From the NCBI GenBank assembly GCA_964487605.1, contig CAZARU010000021.1, positions 1-64,000 on the forward strand: 64,000 bases of DNA. The letters run 5' to 3'. The notes under the pieces were generated by a model. That model made no database searches and had not been told where the DNA came from. It saw only the letters and a list, made by a program, of their open reading frames with translations. The stretch comes from JAJDAH01 sp964487605 (lineage in GTDB: Bacteria; Myxococcota_A; Polyangia; Polyangiales; Polyangiaceae). Every line of letters starts with the position of its first letter. The stretch's first letter is position 1. Below are positions 17,032 through 25,508 of the stretch, one piece after another. A program made the position numbers and the translations under genes.

Positions 17032-17736
17032 GTGAGCGTGGTGAAGACCGTCGCCATCGTCCCAGCTTTCGACGCGGCGCTCACGATCGGCCCGGTGGTG
17101 ACGCAGCTGGTCGCGATCTGGCCGGGCGGCGCGGGCGATGTGGTCGTCGTGGACGACGGTTCCCGCGACGCCACCGCGGCGGTCGCCCGGGAGGCCGGCG
17201 CGAACGTGGTGAGCCACCGCGAGAATCGTGGCAAGGGCGCGGCGCTGCGAACCGGCCTCGAATGGGCGCGGGCGCGCGGCGCGACGACCGCGGTCTCCCT
17301 GGACGCGGACGGACAGCATCCGCCGGGGGAGGCCGTGACACTCGCGACCGATCCCGCACCGCGCGGCGCGCTCGTCCTGGGCGTGCGTGATCTCGCTGGC
17401 GCGGGCGCCGCCCGCGCCAATCGCTTCGGGAATGCCGTCAGCGACTTCTTCCTCTCGACGTTCGCGCGGCGCCGCTTCGGGGACACCCAGTGCGGACTCC
17501 GGCGCTACCCGGTGGACGCCACCCTCGCGCTCGGCGCGCGCGATCCGGGCTACGCTTTCGAGGCGGAGATGGTCCTGCGCGCGGCCCGTGCGGGCTGGCC
17601 CATCGTGGAGGTCCCGGTGTCCGTCGTGTACCCGCCGGCTTCCTCGCGGACGAGCCATTTCCACGTCGTGAGGGATCCGGCGCGGATCGTCCGGAGGGTG
17701 GTCGCGACCACCCTGGAGCGGAGTCCGAGCAGGTGA
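17032..17736 (+). CDS. Family 2 glycosyltransferase (polyprenyl-phosphate glycosyltransferase type)
   Basis: A 234-aa GT-A fold enzyme. It shows the nucleotide-sugar binding VVDDGSRDAT, the metal-binding DADGQHPP, and FGDTQCGLRRYP, the acceptor-site segment of DPM1-like transferases. The size matches single-domain dolichol/undecaprenyl-phosphate mannosyl- or glucosyltransferases, which charge lipid carriers for envelope glycans. Three GTG codons (17032, 17038, 17041) are possible starts; GAGAAG lies just upstream of the first. The stop overlaps the GTG of the next gene (GTGA), so the two are coupled. Confidence 0.82.
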   Translation: MSVVKTVAIVPAFDAALTIGPVVTQLVAIWPGGAGDVVVVDDGSRDATAAVAREAGANVVSHRENRGKGAALRTGLEWARARGATTAVSLDADGQHPPGEAVTLATDPAPRGALVLGVRDLAGAGAARANRFGNAVSDFFLSTFARRRFGDTQCGLRRYPVDATLALGARDPGYAFEAEMVLRAARAGWPIVEVPVSVVYPPASSRTSHFHVVRDPARIVRRVVATTLERSPSR

Positions 17737-19136
17737 GGCGACGCGCGCGCGCGGTCGCGGCGACGCTCGCAGGCACCGTCACGCTCGTGGTCGCCGCCCA
17801 CCTCGTCGTTCGCGTCGCCTCGCGGCTCGACCCGCCGGCCCTGGGTCCGCCCCCCGCCCTCGACGTCGTGGAGGACGGCGGGGGCGAGACGCGAACGCTC
17901 GGGCGCTCCTCGGTCACGCGCGGCGCCATCCTGGAGGTGAGCCTCGCGGGCACCGCGGAGGAGATCGGCCACGCCCACGGCCGGCTGCTTCGCCCGGAGA
18001 TGGTCGAGACCGAGCGCGTCGTGTGGGACCTGTTCCGGACCCACGTGCCGAACGCACTCTTTCGCGTCGCGCTCACCGACCTCGCCCTGCTGCGCTACCG
18101 GTCCCTCGACACGGGCATGGACCCTGCGCGCCTGATGGAGATCGCCGCACAGGCGCGGGCGTTCTCACCCGACGTGTTCGCGAACGAGCTACCGACGTAC
18201 CAGAGGTTCGTCTACCTCACCGCGCTCTACGACATCGCCCTGTCCTTCGAGACCTCCCCGCTGATCGGCTGCACGAGCTTCTTCTTCGCGGGGGAGGCGG
18301 CGGGCGGGGACGTGATCCTGTCTCGCGCATTCGACTTCGAGGCGCACGACGTGTTCGACGAGAAGAAGGCCGTATTCCTGGTCGAGGAGACGGGCATGAT
18401 CCCCTTCGCGTCCGTCGCGTGGCCAGGGCTCGTCGGAGTGGTGAGCGGCATGAACGTGGAAGGCGTCGCCGCCGTCGTCCACGGGGCACGGGCGGGAGAG
18501 CCGGAGTCGAGGGGCGAGCCGGTCGTCCACGCGCTTCGGCGAGTCCTGTCCCGAGCGCGAAGCGCAGACGAAGGCGTGCGCCTGCTGTCCGAGAGTCGTC
18601 CCATGGTGAGTCACGTGGTGATCGTCGCGGACGCGAGTGGCGCGGCGTACTCGGTCGAGCGAGTGCCGGGGCATCCCGCCCATCCGCGCAGGCTCGGGAC
18701 GCGCGCCGCCGTGACCAATCACCTCGAAGGGCCCCATGCCTCGGATCCGAAGAACGAGCGGGTGCGTCGGACGACGTCCACGCTGGCGCGCCGCCGGCGT
18801 GCCGACGAGCTCCTCGCCGAGCAGAAGGGGCGCATGGACGCTGCCGCCGCGGTGGCGCTCCTGCGTGACCGCAGGGGCGCCCAGGGCGCCGCGCTCCCGC
18901 TCGGCAGTCGCGACGCCATCGACGCGCTCATCGCGACACACGGGGTGGTCATGAGCCTGCGGGAGCGGATCCTGTGGGTGAGCGAGGCCCCTCACCTGCT
19001 CGGGCGTTTCGTCCCGTTCGACCTGCAGGTCGCGTTTCGAGGCAGCACGGCACGTCCGCCCCCGCCGATACCGGCCGATCCCCTCGCCGCGACCGACTGG
19101 CGAAGCCAGCGCGGAGACGCACGAAGCACGAGGTAG
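17733..19136 (+). CDS. Membrane-anchored C45-type acyltransferase/amidohydrolase
   Basis: A 467-aa protein with an N-terminal membrane segment (residues about 9-25) and a lumenal Ntn-hydrolase domain. The sequence LIGCTSFFF places Cys180 after Gly179 as the likely autoproteolytic nucleophile, followed by LSRAFDFE, as in the acyl-CoA:6-aminopenicillanate acyltransferase (peptidase C45) family. Members release or transfer acyl groups from amides. The helical region before the Cys would be the removed or alpha segment. It starts by overlapping the glycosyltransferase stop. A lipid or N-acyl substrate in the envelope is possible, but this is inference. Confidence 0.72.
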   Translation: MRRRARAVAATLAGTVTLVVAAHLVVRVASRLDPPALGPPPALDVVEDGGGETRTLGRSSVTRGAILEVSLAGTAEEIGHAHGRLLRPEMVETERVVWDLFRTHVPNALFRVALTDLALLRYRSLDTGMDPARLMEIAAQARAFSPDVFANELPTYQRFVYLTALYDIALSFETSPLIGCTSFFFAGEAAGGDVILSRAFDFEAHDVFDEKKAVFLVEETGMIPFASVAWPGLVGVVSGMNVEGVAAVVHGARAGEPESRGEPVVHALRRVLSRARSADEGVRLLSESRPMVSHVVIVADASGAAYSVERVPGHPAHPRRLGTRAAVTNHLEGPHASDPKNERVRRTTSTLARRRRADELLAEQKGRMDAAAAVALLRDRRGAQGAALPLGSRDAIDALIATHGVVMSLRERILWVSEAPHLLGRFVPFDLQVAFRGSTARPPPPIPADPLAATDWRSQRGDARSTR

Positions 19137-19226
19137 CTCGCCATCCCCTTGCGGCGGGGGGGCCACGGCGCGGGGTCCGCGGGGCGCTCAAGATCCGCCG
19201 GCCCGCGCCGTTCTCGAGGTATCGCC

Positions 19227-20498
19227 GTGTCGCAACCGAGCGCCCGTGGTGCCGTCCAGCCGCTCTTCAGCGCGCCGCCGTTCGCCACTCGCTCTGGCTT
19301 CGGGAGCACGGGGTCCCGGGTGGGGCTCGTCCTCTCCGGTGGCGGGGTGCGTGGGGCGTACGAGGCCGGCGTCGTGCGGGCCATCGTCCAGGCGCTCGGC
19401 CTCGACCGCACCGATCCGGCGCCGTTCGGGATCTTCGCAGGGAGCTCCGTGGGCGCCATCAACGCTGCGTTTCTCGCGTCCCATGCCGACCGCGGCGACC
19501 TGTGCGTACGCGAGCTCGAGTCGATCTATCGCGGCCTCGATCTCCGAGAGCACCTGCGCGTCAACTGGGAGGGGCTGGCGTTCGGTGACCGAGCGCCGTC
19601 GGGAGGAGCTTCGATTCTCGATCCGCGACCGCTCGAGGCCCTGGTGAGGACGTCGGTGCGGTGGACCGCTCTGCACGATCTCGTCGCGCGTGGCAACGTG
19701 CGCGCGCTCGTGGTCGCGGCGCTGGATCTCGCGGAGGGCCGCACGACGGTGTTCTCGGAGGCAGCACCCTCGATCAACTTCAGGTTCGGGCGGGACTCGC
19801 GACGCAGCGTCGTGCTCGGCCCCATCACGGCCGACCACGTTCTGGCGTCGGCAGCCATCCCGCTCGTGTTCCCCGCGCGTCGCGTCGGCGACCGCTACTA
19901 CTCTGACGGGGGGATCCAGTTCAACACGCCGCTCTCGCCGGCCATCCGCGCGGGCGCCACGAAGCTGGTCGTGATCTCGGTCGGTCGATCACGAACGGCC
20001 CGACCGACGTTCGACCGCGCGCCGGGGCTCGGCGCCGTCGTGAGCCGACTCGTCGGCGCACTCCTGGTCGATCCGATCCAGTACGAACTCGGCGTGCTGT
20101 CGCGGCTCAACCGCCTCCTCGACGTCATGGACATGAACGTCGACGCGAACACGCTGATGCGAATCCAGCAGACGCTGATCGAGACGCGCGGCGCGCCCTA
20201 CCGCCCCGTCGACCTGCTCGAATTTCGCCCTTCGGCTGACCTGAACGCGATGGCCCATCGTCACGTGAGAAGGCTCCTGGGCTCGCGCCACGCCTCGGTC
20301 CTGGCGCGGCGCATCCTCGCCATCCTCGACTCGCCGGCCAGGGCGCCGTCCGACTGGCCGACGTACCTCCTGTTCGACGGTACCTTCGCGGGGGAGCTCG
20401 CCGAGCTGGGCTACGCGGACGGCCTCGCGAGGGAAAGCGACGTTCTGCGCTTCTTCGGCGAGGGAGCGCGACCGGATGTGAACGCCGCGACGGGCTGA
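19227..20498 (+). CDS. Patatin-like phospholipase
   Basis: A 423-aa cytoplasmic lipid acyl hydrolase. The oxyanion loop GGGVRGAYEAG (residues about 38-48), nucleophile elbow GSSVG (Ser74) and the DGG motif (in YYSDGGIQFNTPL) give a complete Ser-Asp dyad. The C-terminal third carries extra helices beyond the patatin core. GTG 19227 has a GAGG site 7 nt upstream; longer in-frame starts have poorer context. Bacterial patatins include lysophospholipases and, in some species, secreted toxins; no secretion signal is seen here. Confidence 0.86.
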   Translation: MSQPSARGAVQPLFSAPPFATRSGFGSTGSRVGLVLSGGGVRGAYEAGVVRAIVQALGLDRTDPAPFGIFAGSSVGAINAAFLASHADRGDLCVRELESIYRGLDLREHLRVNWEGLAFGDRAPSGGASILDPRPLEALVRTSVRWTALHDLVARGNVRALVVAALDLAEGRTTVFSEAAPSINFRFGRDSRRSVVLGPITADHVLASAAIPLVFPARRVGDRYYSDGGIQFNTPLSPAIRAGATKLVVISVGRSRTARPTFDRAPGLGAVVSRLVGALLVDPIQYELGVLSRLNRLLDVMDMNVDANTLMRIQQTLIETRGAPYRPVDLLEFRPSADLNAMAHRHVRRLLGSRHASVLARRILAILDSPARAPSDWPTYLLFDGTFAGELAELGYADGLARESDVLRFFGEGARPDVNAATG

Positions 20499-20530
20499 CC
20501 TGCGCGCGCGCCCTCCGTCGGCTCCGCCCT

Positions 20531-21406
20531 TCAGCCCCGCCAGCGCGTCACGCGGGCCAGCGGGGCGTCGTCGCCGAGCTCCGCACACAGCTCCTTGAGC
20601 GCGCGCTCGTCCGCGCCTCGCCACTCGAGATCTTCCAGCGTTTCGCGCAGCGGCACGTCCGTGCGCAACGTGGCCAGGCGCCTGTAGAGCAACGCCTCCT
20701 CTCGACCTTCGCGGAGCGTGTCCGCCAGCCGTGTGGCGCCCCGTACCTTCACCTCCCAGCGCGACACGTCGTCCGGGATGGCGTCGAGGTGGCGCCACCG
20801 CGCCAGCACCGCCGCGGCCGACCTCGCTCCCCAGCCGCGCAGTCCGGGGATTCCGTCGGCGGTGTCGCCGACGAGCGCGAGGTAATCGGGTATCGAGGCG
20901 GGAGGCACCCCGAACTTCAAAACCACTCCCTCCTCGTCGAGTCGACGCCTTCGGATCACGTCGAAGCACGTGACGCGATCGCCACGAACACACTGCGCGA
21001 AGTCCTTGTCCGGTGAGCACAGGACCACCTCTTCGACGCGCGAATCGCTCCCGAAGCGTTCGGCACCGGTGGCCATCGCGTCGTCCGCCTCGAACTCGAC
21101 CATGGGCCACACGACGAACCCGAGCGCCTCCGCCGCACGCTCCGCCAGTGGAAACTGCGCGAAAAGAGCGGGCTCGATGCCCTCGCCGGTCTTGTAACCG
21201 TCGAACAGCTCGTTGCGAAACGACTCGATGACCCGGTCGAAGGCGACGGCGACGTGGGTGGCCTCGAAGTCCCGGAGCTCGACGAGCAGCGACCCGAGCA
21301 ACGCGCGCGTGGCGCCGACCTCGGACCCGGCGGGACTCTGGGCGCTGGGGCCGCCGTAGAAAGCACGGAAGAGCTCGAACGTTCCGTCGATGAGATGAAC
21401 CCGCAT
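20531..21406 (-). CDS. 5'-3' exonuclease (PIN-like FEN domain)
   Basis: A 291-aa stand-alone relative of the 5'-nuclease domain of DNA polymerase I. It shows the N-terminal HLIDGTFELFRAF metal-binding strand, EFEADDAMA, SPDKDFAQCV, and the helix-three-turn-helix DYLALVGDTADGIPGLRGWG that grips double-stranded DNA. All main acidic metal ligands appear present. Such proteins process flaps or RNA primers. It converges with the patatin gene (32-bp gap) and diverges from egtD. Confidence 0.85.
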   Translation of the reverse strand: MRVHLIDGTFELFRAFYGGPSAQSPAGSEVGATRALLGSLLVELRDFEATHVAVAFDRVIESFRNELFDGYKTGEGIEPALFAQFPLAERAAEALGFVVWPMVEFEADDAMATGAERFGSDSRVEEVVLCSPDKDFAQCVRGDRVTCFDVIRRRRLDEEGVVLKFGVPPASIPDYLALVGDTADGIPGLRGWGARSAAAVLARWRHLDAIPDDVSRWEVKVRGATRLADTLREGREEALLYRRLATLRTDVPLRETLEDLEWRGADERALKELCAELGDDAPLARVTRWRG

Positions 21407-21529
21407 GGAGGCAGGAGAGTAGCCGACCCGGTGCCTCGCCGAACCCGGGCGCAGCGCGCACCGATTGGGGACCTTCTACGTCACCGAGGGTTGCGGTCGC
21501 GGCGTGACGGCCCTACCAGCCATCGTCCG

Positions 21530-21544
21530 TCCCCGCGGCGGGGA
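21530..21544 (+). promoter_or_regulatory. Small hairpin covering the egtD ribosome binding site
   Basis: A perfect 6-bp stem (21530-21535 with 21539-21544, loop CGG) includes the GGGGA of the Shine-Dalgarno just before ATG 21551. It could lower translation initiation. It may also be chance in very GC-rich DNA. Confidence 0.25.
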
Positions 21545-21550
21545 GAGACC

Positions 21551-22570
21551 ATGCCGAGTTCGATCGCACGTTCGCTTCGCGGGCTCCGCCAGGAGCGCTT
21601 CACCCTCGACGTCCACTGGACTCCGTCCGTCGGAACACTCGCCGAGGACGTGCGGTCCGGGCTCTCGACGACGCCGAAGACGCTACCCCCCAAGTACTTC
21701 TACGACGAGCGCGGATCGGATCTCTTCGACCGGATCTGCGATACGGACGAGTACTACCCGACCCGGACCGAGCACGCACTCCTCGAGCGCGTGGCCGATT
21801 TCATCGTTCGCGTCGCACGTCCCACCGACCTCGTCGAACTCGGAAGCGGTGCCGCACGGAAGACCCGAAGCCTCCTCGACGCGATCGAGCGCGCAGGTCT
21901 GCGCTCCCGCTACGTCCCCTTCGACGTCAGCGAGTCGATGCTGTCCGTCACCGCGCGGGCGCTCCTCGAAGAATACCCCTGGCTCGAAATTCACGGCATC
22001 GTCGGGGACTACGACGCGCACATGGGCGCGCTGCCTCCCGGTGCTCGAAGGCTCATCCTCTTCCTCGGCAGCACGATTGGGAACTTCGACGAGCACCTAT
22101 CCGTCGAGTTCCTCGCGCGCATCGCGCGCCGCATGGGCCCGGACGACCATCTCCTGCTCGGCACCGATCTGGTCAAGGATCAGGGCGTGCTCGATGCCGC
22201 CTACAACGACCGGCAGGGACTCACCGCGGAGTTCAACAAGAACGTCCTTCGCGTCGTCAATCGCGAGCTCGGCGGTTGCTTCGACCCCGAGGCGTTCGAG
22301 CACCGCGCGTTCTTCGATCCTGGCACCCAGCGCGTCGAGATGCACCTCGTGTCGAAGCAGGCCCAGACGGTCCGCATCGGTGACCTGGACCTGGACGTGA
22401 CCTTCGAGGCCGGGGAGAGCGTGATGACCGAGATCAGCCGGAAGTTCACGAAGGCGAGCACGATCGCGATGCTGGAACGCGCCGGCTTGCGGATGACCCA
22501 CTGGTACACGGCGCGCGACGACTGGTTCGGCCTTTCCCTGGCGCGGCGCGGGCCCCCGTCGGCAGGGTGA
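21551..22570 (+). CDS. egtD: L-histidine N-alpha-methyltransferase (ergothioneine pathway)
   Basis: A 339-aa SAM-dependent enzyme that trimethylates histidine to hercynine, the first step in ergothioneine synthesis. The family hallmarks are clear: KYFYDERGSDLFDRIC near residue 48 followed by the YYPTRTE segment, the SAM motif ELGSGAARKTR (residues 96-106) and FLGSTIGNF. ATG 21551 is preceded by GGGGAGAGA, a usable ribosome binding site that lies partly in a small hairpin. No egtB (sulfoxide synthase) or egtC lies beside it; the neighbours are an exonuclease and an esterase. The other pathway genes must be elsewhere, or hercynine itself is the product. Confidence 0.9.
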   Translation: MPSSIARSLRGLRQERFTLDVHWTPSVGTLAEDVRSGLSTTPKTLPPKYFYDERGSDLFDRICDTDEYYPTRTEHALLERVADFIVRVARPTDLVELGSGAARKTRSLLDAIERAGLRSRYVPFDVSESMLSVTARALLEEYPWLEIHGIVGDYDAHMGALPPGARRLILFLGSTIGNFDEHLSVEFLARIARRMGPDDHLLLGTDLVKDQGVLDAAYNDRQGLTAEFNKNVLRVVNRELGGCFDPEAFEHRAFFDPGTQRVEMHLVSKQAQTVRIGDLDLDVTFEAGESVMTEISRKFTKASTIAMLERAGLRMTHWYTARDDWFGLSLARRGPPSAG

Positions 22571-22606
22571 CGGCAGCCGAGGGGTTTGGGGCATAATCAC
22601 GCGCCG

Positions 22607-23545
22607 ATGCCCGTCAACGCACTGGTACGGGGGTGGGATCGAGTGCTCCATGCCGGCGCGCGCCTCGCGTACCTCGGGCCGGGTGCGGACCCGGACAGCT
22701 ACGGAGTCGATCTCGTTCACGACGTCCCCTACCGCCCGACGGGAAGCCGCGCTCACCTGCTCGATGTGTATCGGCCGCGCTCGCTCACGCCGCGCGCGAC
22801 CGTTCTGTACGTCCACGGCGGCGGCTGGGCGGTACTCTCCAAGGACACCCACCGGGTCATGGCGCTCGCCTTCGCGTCGCGCGGCTACCTGGTGTTCAAC
22901 ATCAACTACCGGCTCGGTCCCAAGCACCGTTACCCCGATCCGCTGGAGGACGCGGCGGCAGCGCTCGAATGGGCTTCGGACCACGCCGCGGAGTACGGCG
23001 GCGACCCGTCGCGGCTCGCGGTGGCGGGCGAGTCGGCAGGAGCGAACCTGGTCACCGCGCTGGCCTACATCGCGACTCACCCGAGACCCGAAGCCTTCGC
23101 CAGACGTGTGTACGACCGCAACGTCCCACTCAAGGCGTGCCTCCCCATCTACGGCCTGCTCGACATGCACGAGCTGGAGCGCTTCGATCACCCCCGGCTT
23201 TCGCGTGTCCTCAAGATGGGGATTCACCGCGCCGCGGCGGCTTACGTCGGCCGACCCGTGAGGAAGCGTGCCGCGGCGTCGCCGCTCGCCAGCCCGCTGC
23301 GCCTGCTGGCAGAGTCACCCCCGCCCGAAGCGCGCCAGCTCCCGCCGTTCTTCGCCGCCGTCGGGACCAAGGACCCCCTCTATCCGGACTCCAAGCGTCT
23401 GCAGCGCGTGCTCGAAGCACGAAACGTCACCTGCGAGCTGTCGATCCATCCCGGCGAAATCCACGGCTTCAATGCGATGGTCTGGCGACGCGAGGCCCGC
23501 GCCAAGTGGCGGGCGCTCTTTCGCTTTCTCGAGCAGCACCTCTGA
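22607..23545 (+). CDS. HSL-type alpha/beta hydrolase (esterase)
   Basis: A 312-aa esterase of the hormone-sensitive-lipase group. The oxyanion motif HGGGW is at residues 70-74, the nucleophile elbow GESAG has Ser143, and the catalytic His lies in HPGEIHGFN near residue 286. The acid is probably in GTKDPL. Substrates are likely short acyl esters. ATG 22607 is preceded by an AT-rich CATAATCA that could be a -10 at 7-9 nt. The next gene, rsmG, begins 2 nt after the stop, so the two are co-transcribed though functionally unrelated. Confidence 0.84.
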   Translation: MPVNALVRGWDRVLHAGARLAYLGPGADPDSYGVDLVHDVPYRPTGSRAHLLDVYRPRSLTPRATVLYVHGGGWAVLSKDTHRVMALAFASRGYLVFNINYRLGPKHRYPDPLEDAAAALEWASDHAAEYGGDPSRLAVAGESAGANLVTALAYIATHPRPEAFARRVYDRNVPLKACLPIYGLLDMHELERFDHPRLSRVLKMGIHRAAAAYVGRPVRKRAAASPLASPLRLLAESPPPEARQLPPFFAAVGTKDPLYPDSKRLQRVLEARNVTCELSIHPGEIHGFNAMVWRREARAKWRALFRFLEQHL

Positions 23546-23547
23546 CC

Positions 23548-24207
23548 ATGGCCGAGCTGGCCGGCATCGAACGACTGGTTTCGGAGGTGATCGGCCGGGT
23601 AGGAGGCGAGGCGTGCCTGGCGCGGTCGGAGGCACTCGGCACCGTAGAGCGCATGGCGGCCTGGCTGCGCCTGGTGCAGGAGTGGAACGCGAAGCTCGAC
23701 CTCACGGCGGCGAGAGACGTGCGCCAGCTCGTGGAGCTGTTCGTCGCCGACGCGACGATCTTGTCGGCTCGCGCGGAGCGAGATCCCGAGGCGACGCTGG
23801 TGGACGTCGGGACGGGCGCGGGCGCTCCAGGTCTGGCCCTGGCGCTGATGGGGACGGCGCGCGTCACGCTCGTCGAACCGAAGGCGAAGCGAGTCGCTTT
23901 CCTGCGGACGGTCGTCGGGACCCTGGACGCCGACGTCCGCATCGAGTCGTGCCGCGCCTCCGCGCTCGCCGACGGGTCGTTCGACACCGCGACGTCACGC
24001 GCCACGTTCGGCCCCGAGGAGTGGCTGCGAGAGGGATCGCGCCTGGCCAGGTCCGCCGTCTGGGTCCTGCTCGCCCGCGAGCATCCGCCCTCGCTCCCGG
24101 CATGGGAGGTCACCGACGACGTACGCTACGTGCTCCCGTTCTCCGGCCACGAGCGGCGCGCCGTGGCGTACCGCCCGATTCGCGCCGGCGGCGCTGCCGA
24201 AGATTGA
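23548..24207 (+). CDS. rsmG: 16S rRNA (guanine527-N7)-methyltransferase RsmG
   Basis: A 219-aa SAM-dependent methyltransferase of the GidB/RsmG family, which modifies G527 of 16S rRNA. The helical start contains the QEWNAKLDLTA motif, followed by the SAM-binding VDVGTGAGAPGLALAL and a VEPKAKRVAFLR segment. The C-terminal part is somewhat shorter and more divergent than usual. It is not next to parA/parB or mnmG, where rsmG often lies in other bacteria; instead it follows an esterase gene by 2 nt. Loss of RsmG gives low-level streptomycin resistance in other species. Confidence 0.85.
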   Translation: MAELAGIERLVSEVIGRVGGEACLARSEALGTVERMAAWLRLVQEWNAKLDLTAARDVRQLVELFVADATILSARAERDPEATLVDVGTGAGAPGLALALMGTARVTLVEPKAKRVAFLRTVVGTLDADVRIESCRASALADGSFDTATSRATFGPEEWLREGSRLARSAVWVLLAREHPPSLPAWEVTDDVRYVLPFSGHERRAVAYRPIRAGGAAED

Positions 24208-24311
24208 CGGCCGTGGACGGCGCAGCGCAAGATTCGCCTCCCATGGTCGGCGGCCACTCGATCGAGCGCGTCCCGACCACGCCGTCGCGAGTGTCCGACC
24301 GGACGTTCTCC

Positions 24312-25508
24312 ATGCGCTGGGCGCTGATCGTCGCGGCCCTCGCGAGCGTGTTCGTCATTCTCGTCCCGGCCGAGGCCCGCGCCTACCCGTTCATGATCCG
24401 CCACGGGTACGGCGCCTGCCGCAACTGCCACACCGATCCTTCCGGCGGTGAGACGCTCAACGCCTTCGGCCGGCTGCAGGGTGACCAGCTGCTGATGATG
24501 CGCTGGGGCTCGGACAGGGCCCCGGGGACGTCCCGCGGGTTCCTGTGGGGGGCGGTGGATCCGTCGTCGCAGCTCGACGTGGGGGGAAGCATTCGGACCA
24601 TGACCATCGCTCAACCGAGCGAGTCGGACGTCCGGAGCTTCCCGATGCAGGCGGACGTGTACGGCCACCTCCGCCTGGGCAAGGTGCGCTTCGGGGGCAG
24701 CGTGGGCGCGGGACGAACCCGCCCCGGATCACCCCACACACAGGCTGCGCAGGTCACGACGAACACGGACGGCGCCAACCTCATCTCGCGAAGCCACTGG
24801 GTCGGATACGAGATCGACCCGGAGATCCTCGTCCGCGCGGGACGAATCAACCTGCCCTTCGGCGTGCGAATGCCGGAGCACGTGATGTGGGTCCGCGACC
24901 AGACGCACACCGACCGCGAGTCCGACCAGAGCCACGGCGTGGCCGTCAGCTACTCGGGCGCAAAGCTCCGAGGCGAAGTCATGGCGATCGCGGGCAACTA
25001 TCAGCTCGGTCCCGACGACTTCCGGGATCGCGGATACGCAGGCTTCGCCGAGTACTTCCTGGACACGAAGCTGGCGGTGGGCGTGACGAGCTTGTTGACG
25101 ATCGCCCAGGCAGATCGCTTCACCTTGCGCGAGGAGCCCGTCACTCGACAGGCCCATGGGCTCACCGGCCGCTGGTCACCGGCGAAGCCCCTGGTGCTGC
25201 TCCTCGAGGCCGACGTGCTGCTCGTGACCGATCGGGAGCTCGGCTACGTCGGAATGCTCCAGGCCGATTTCGAGGTCGTGCAGGGACTGCACCTGCTGGG
25301 TACCGGAGAGCTCCTCGACGTGGGCGCCGATGGCCGCGTGCTTCGCGGACGCACGGCCACGACGTCACCCGGCGTCGGTGAACCGAAGCTCGGTGGGTGG
25401 CTCGGCGTCAACTGGTTCTTCCTGCCCCACCTCGACCTCCGCGTGGACGCGCTGATGCGGCAGCAAGATCCCCTCACCCTCCTGGCTCAGATCCATGCGT
25501 ATCTCTAG
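24312..25508 (+). CDS. Porin-like protein with N-terminal CxxCH haem motif
   Basis: A 398-aa exported protein. The signal peptide (residues 1-24) ends ARA. Directly after it comes Cys36-Arg-Asn-Cys39-His40 in a GYGACRNCHTDPSGG context, a c-type haem attachment motif. The remaining 340 residues alternate amphipathic strands with Gly/Asp turns, ending with strand-like segments, as in outer-membrane porins. A single haem on a barrel suggests an electron conduit or a redox-gated porin, but haem binding is not proven. ATG 24312 gives the best signal peptide; ATG 24243 is also in frame. The 3' end overlaps the next gene by 14 bp. Confidence 0.72.
   Translation: MRWALIVAALASVFVILVPAEARAYPFMIRHGYGACRNCHTDPSGGETLNAFGRLQGDQLLMMRWGSDRAPGTSRGFLWGAVDPSSQLDVGGSIRTMTIAQPSESDVRSFPMQADVYGHLRLGKVRFGGSVGAGRTRPGSPHTQAAQVTTNTDGANLISRSHWVGYEIDPEILVRAGRINLPFGVRMPEHVMWVRDQTHTDRESDQSHGVAVSYSGAKLRGEVMAIAGNYQLGPDDFRDRGYAGFAEYFLDTKLAVGVTSLLTIAQADRFTLREEPVTRQAHGLTGRWSPAKPLVLLLEADVLLVTDRELGYVGMLQADFEVVQGLHLLGTGELLDVGADGRVLRGRTATTSPGVGEPKLGGWLGVNWFFLPHLDLRVDALMRQQDPLTLLAQIHAYL

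Noticed and set aside
17733..19136. The C45 and penicillin acylase genes considered as parts of a beta-lactam biosynthetic cluster.
   Set aside because: They lie 20 kb apart, and no NRPS, isopenicillin synthase or other biosynthetic gene is in the window. Both families have broader roles.
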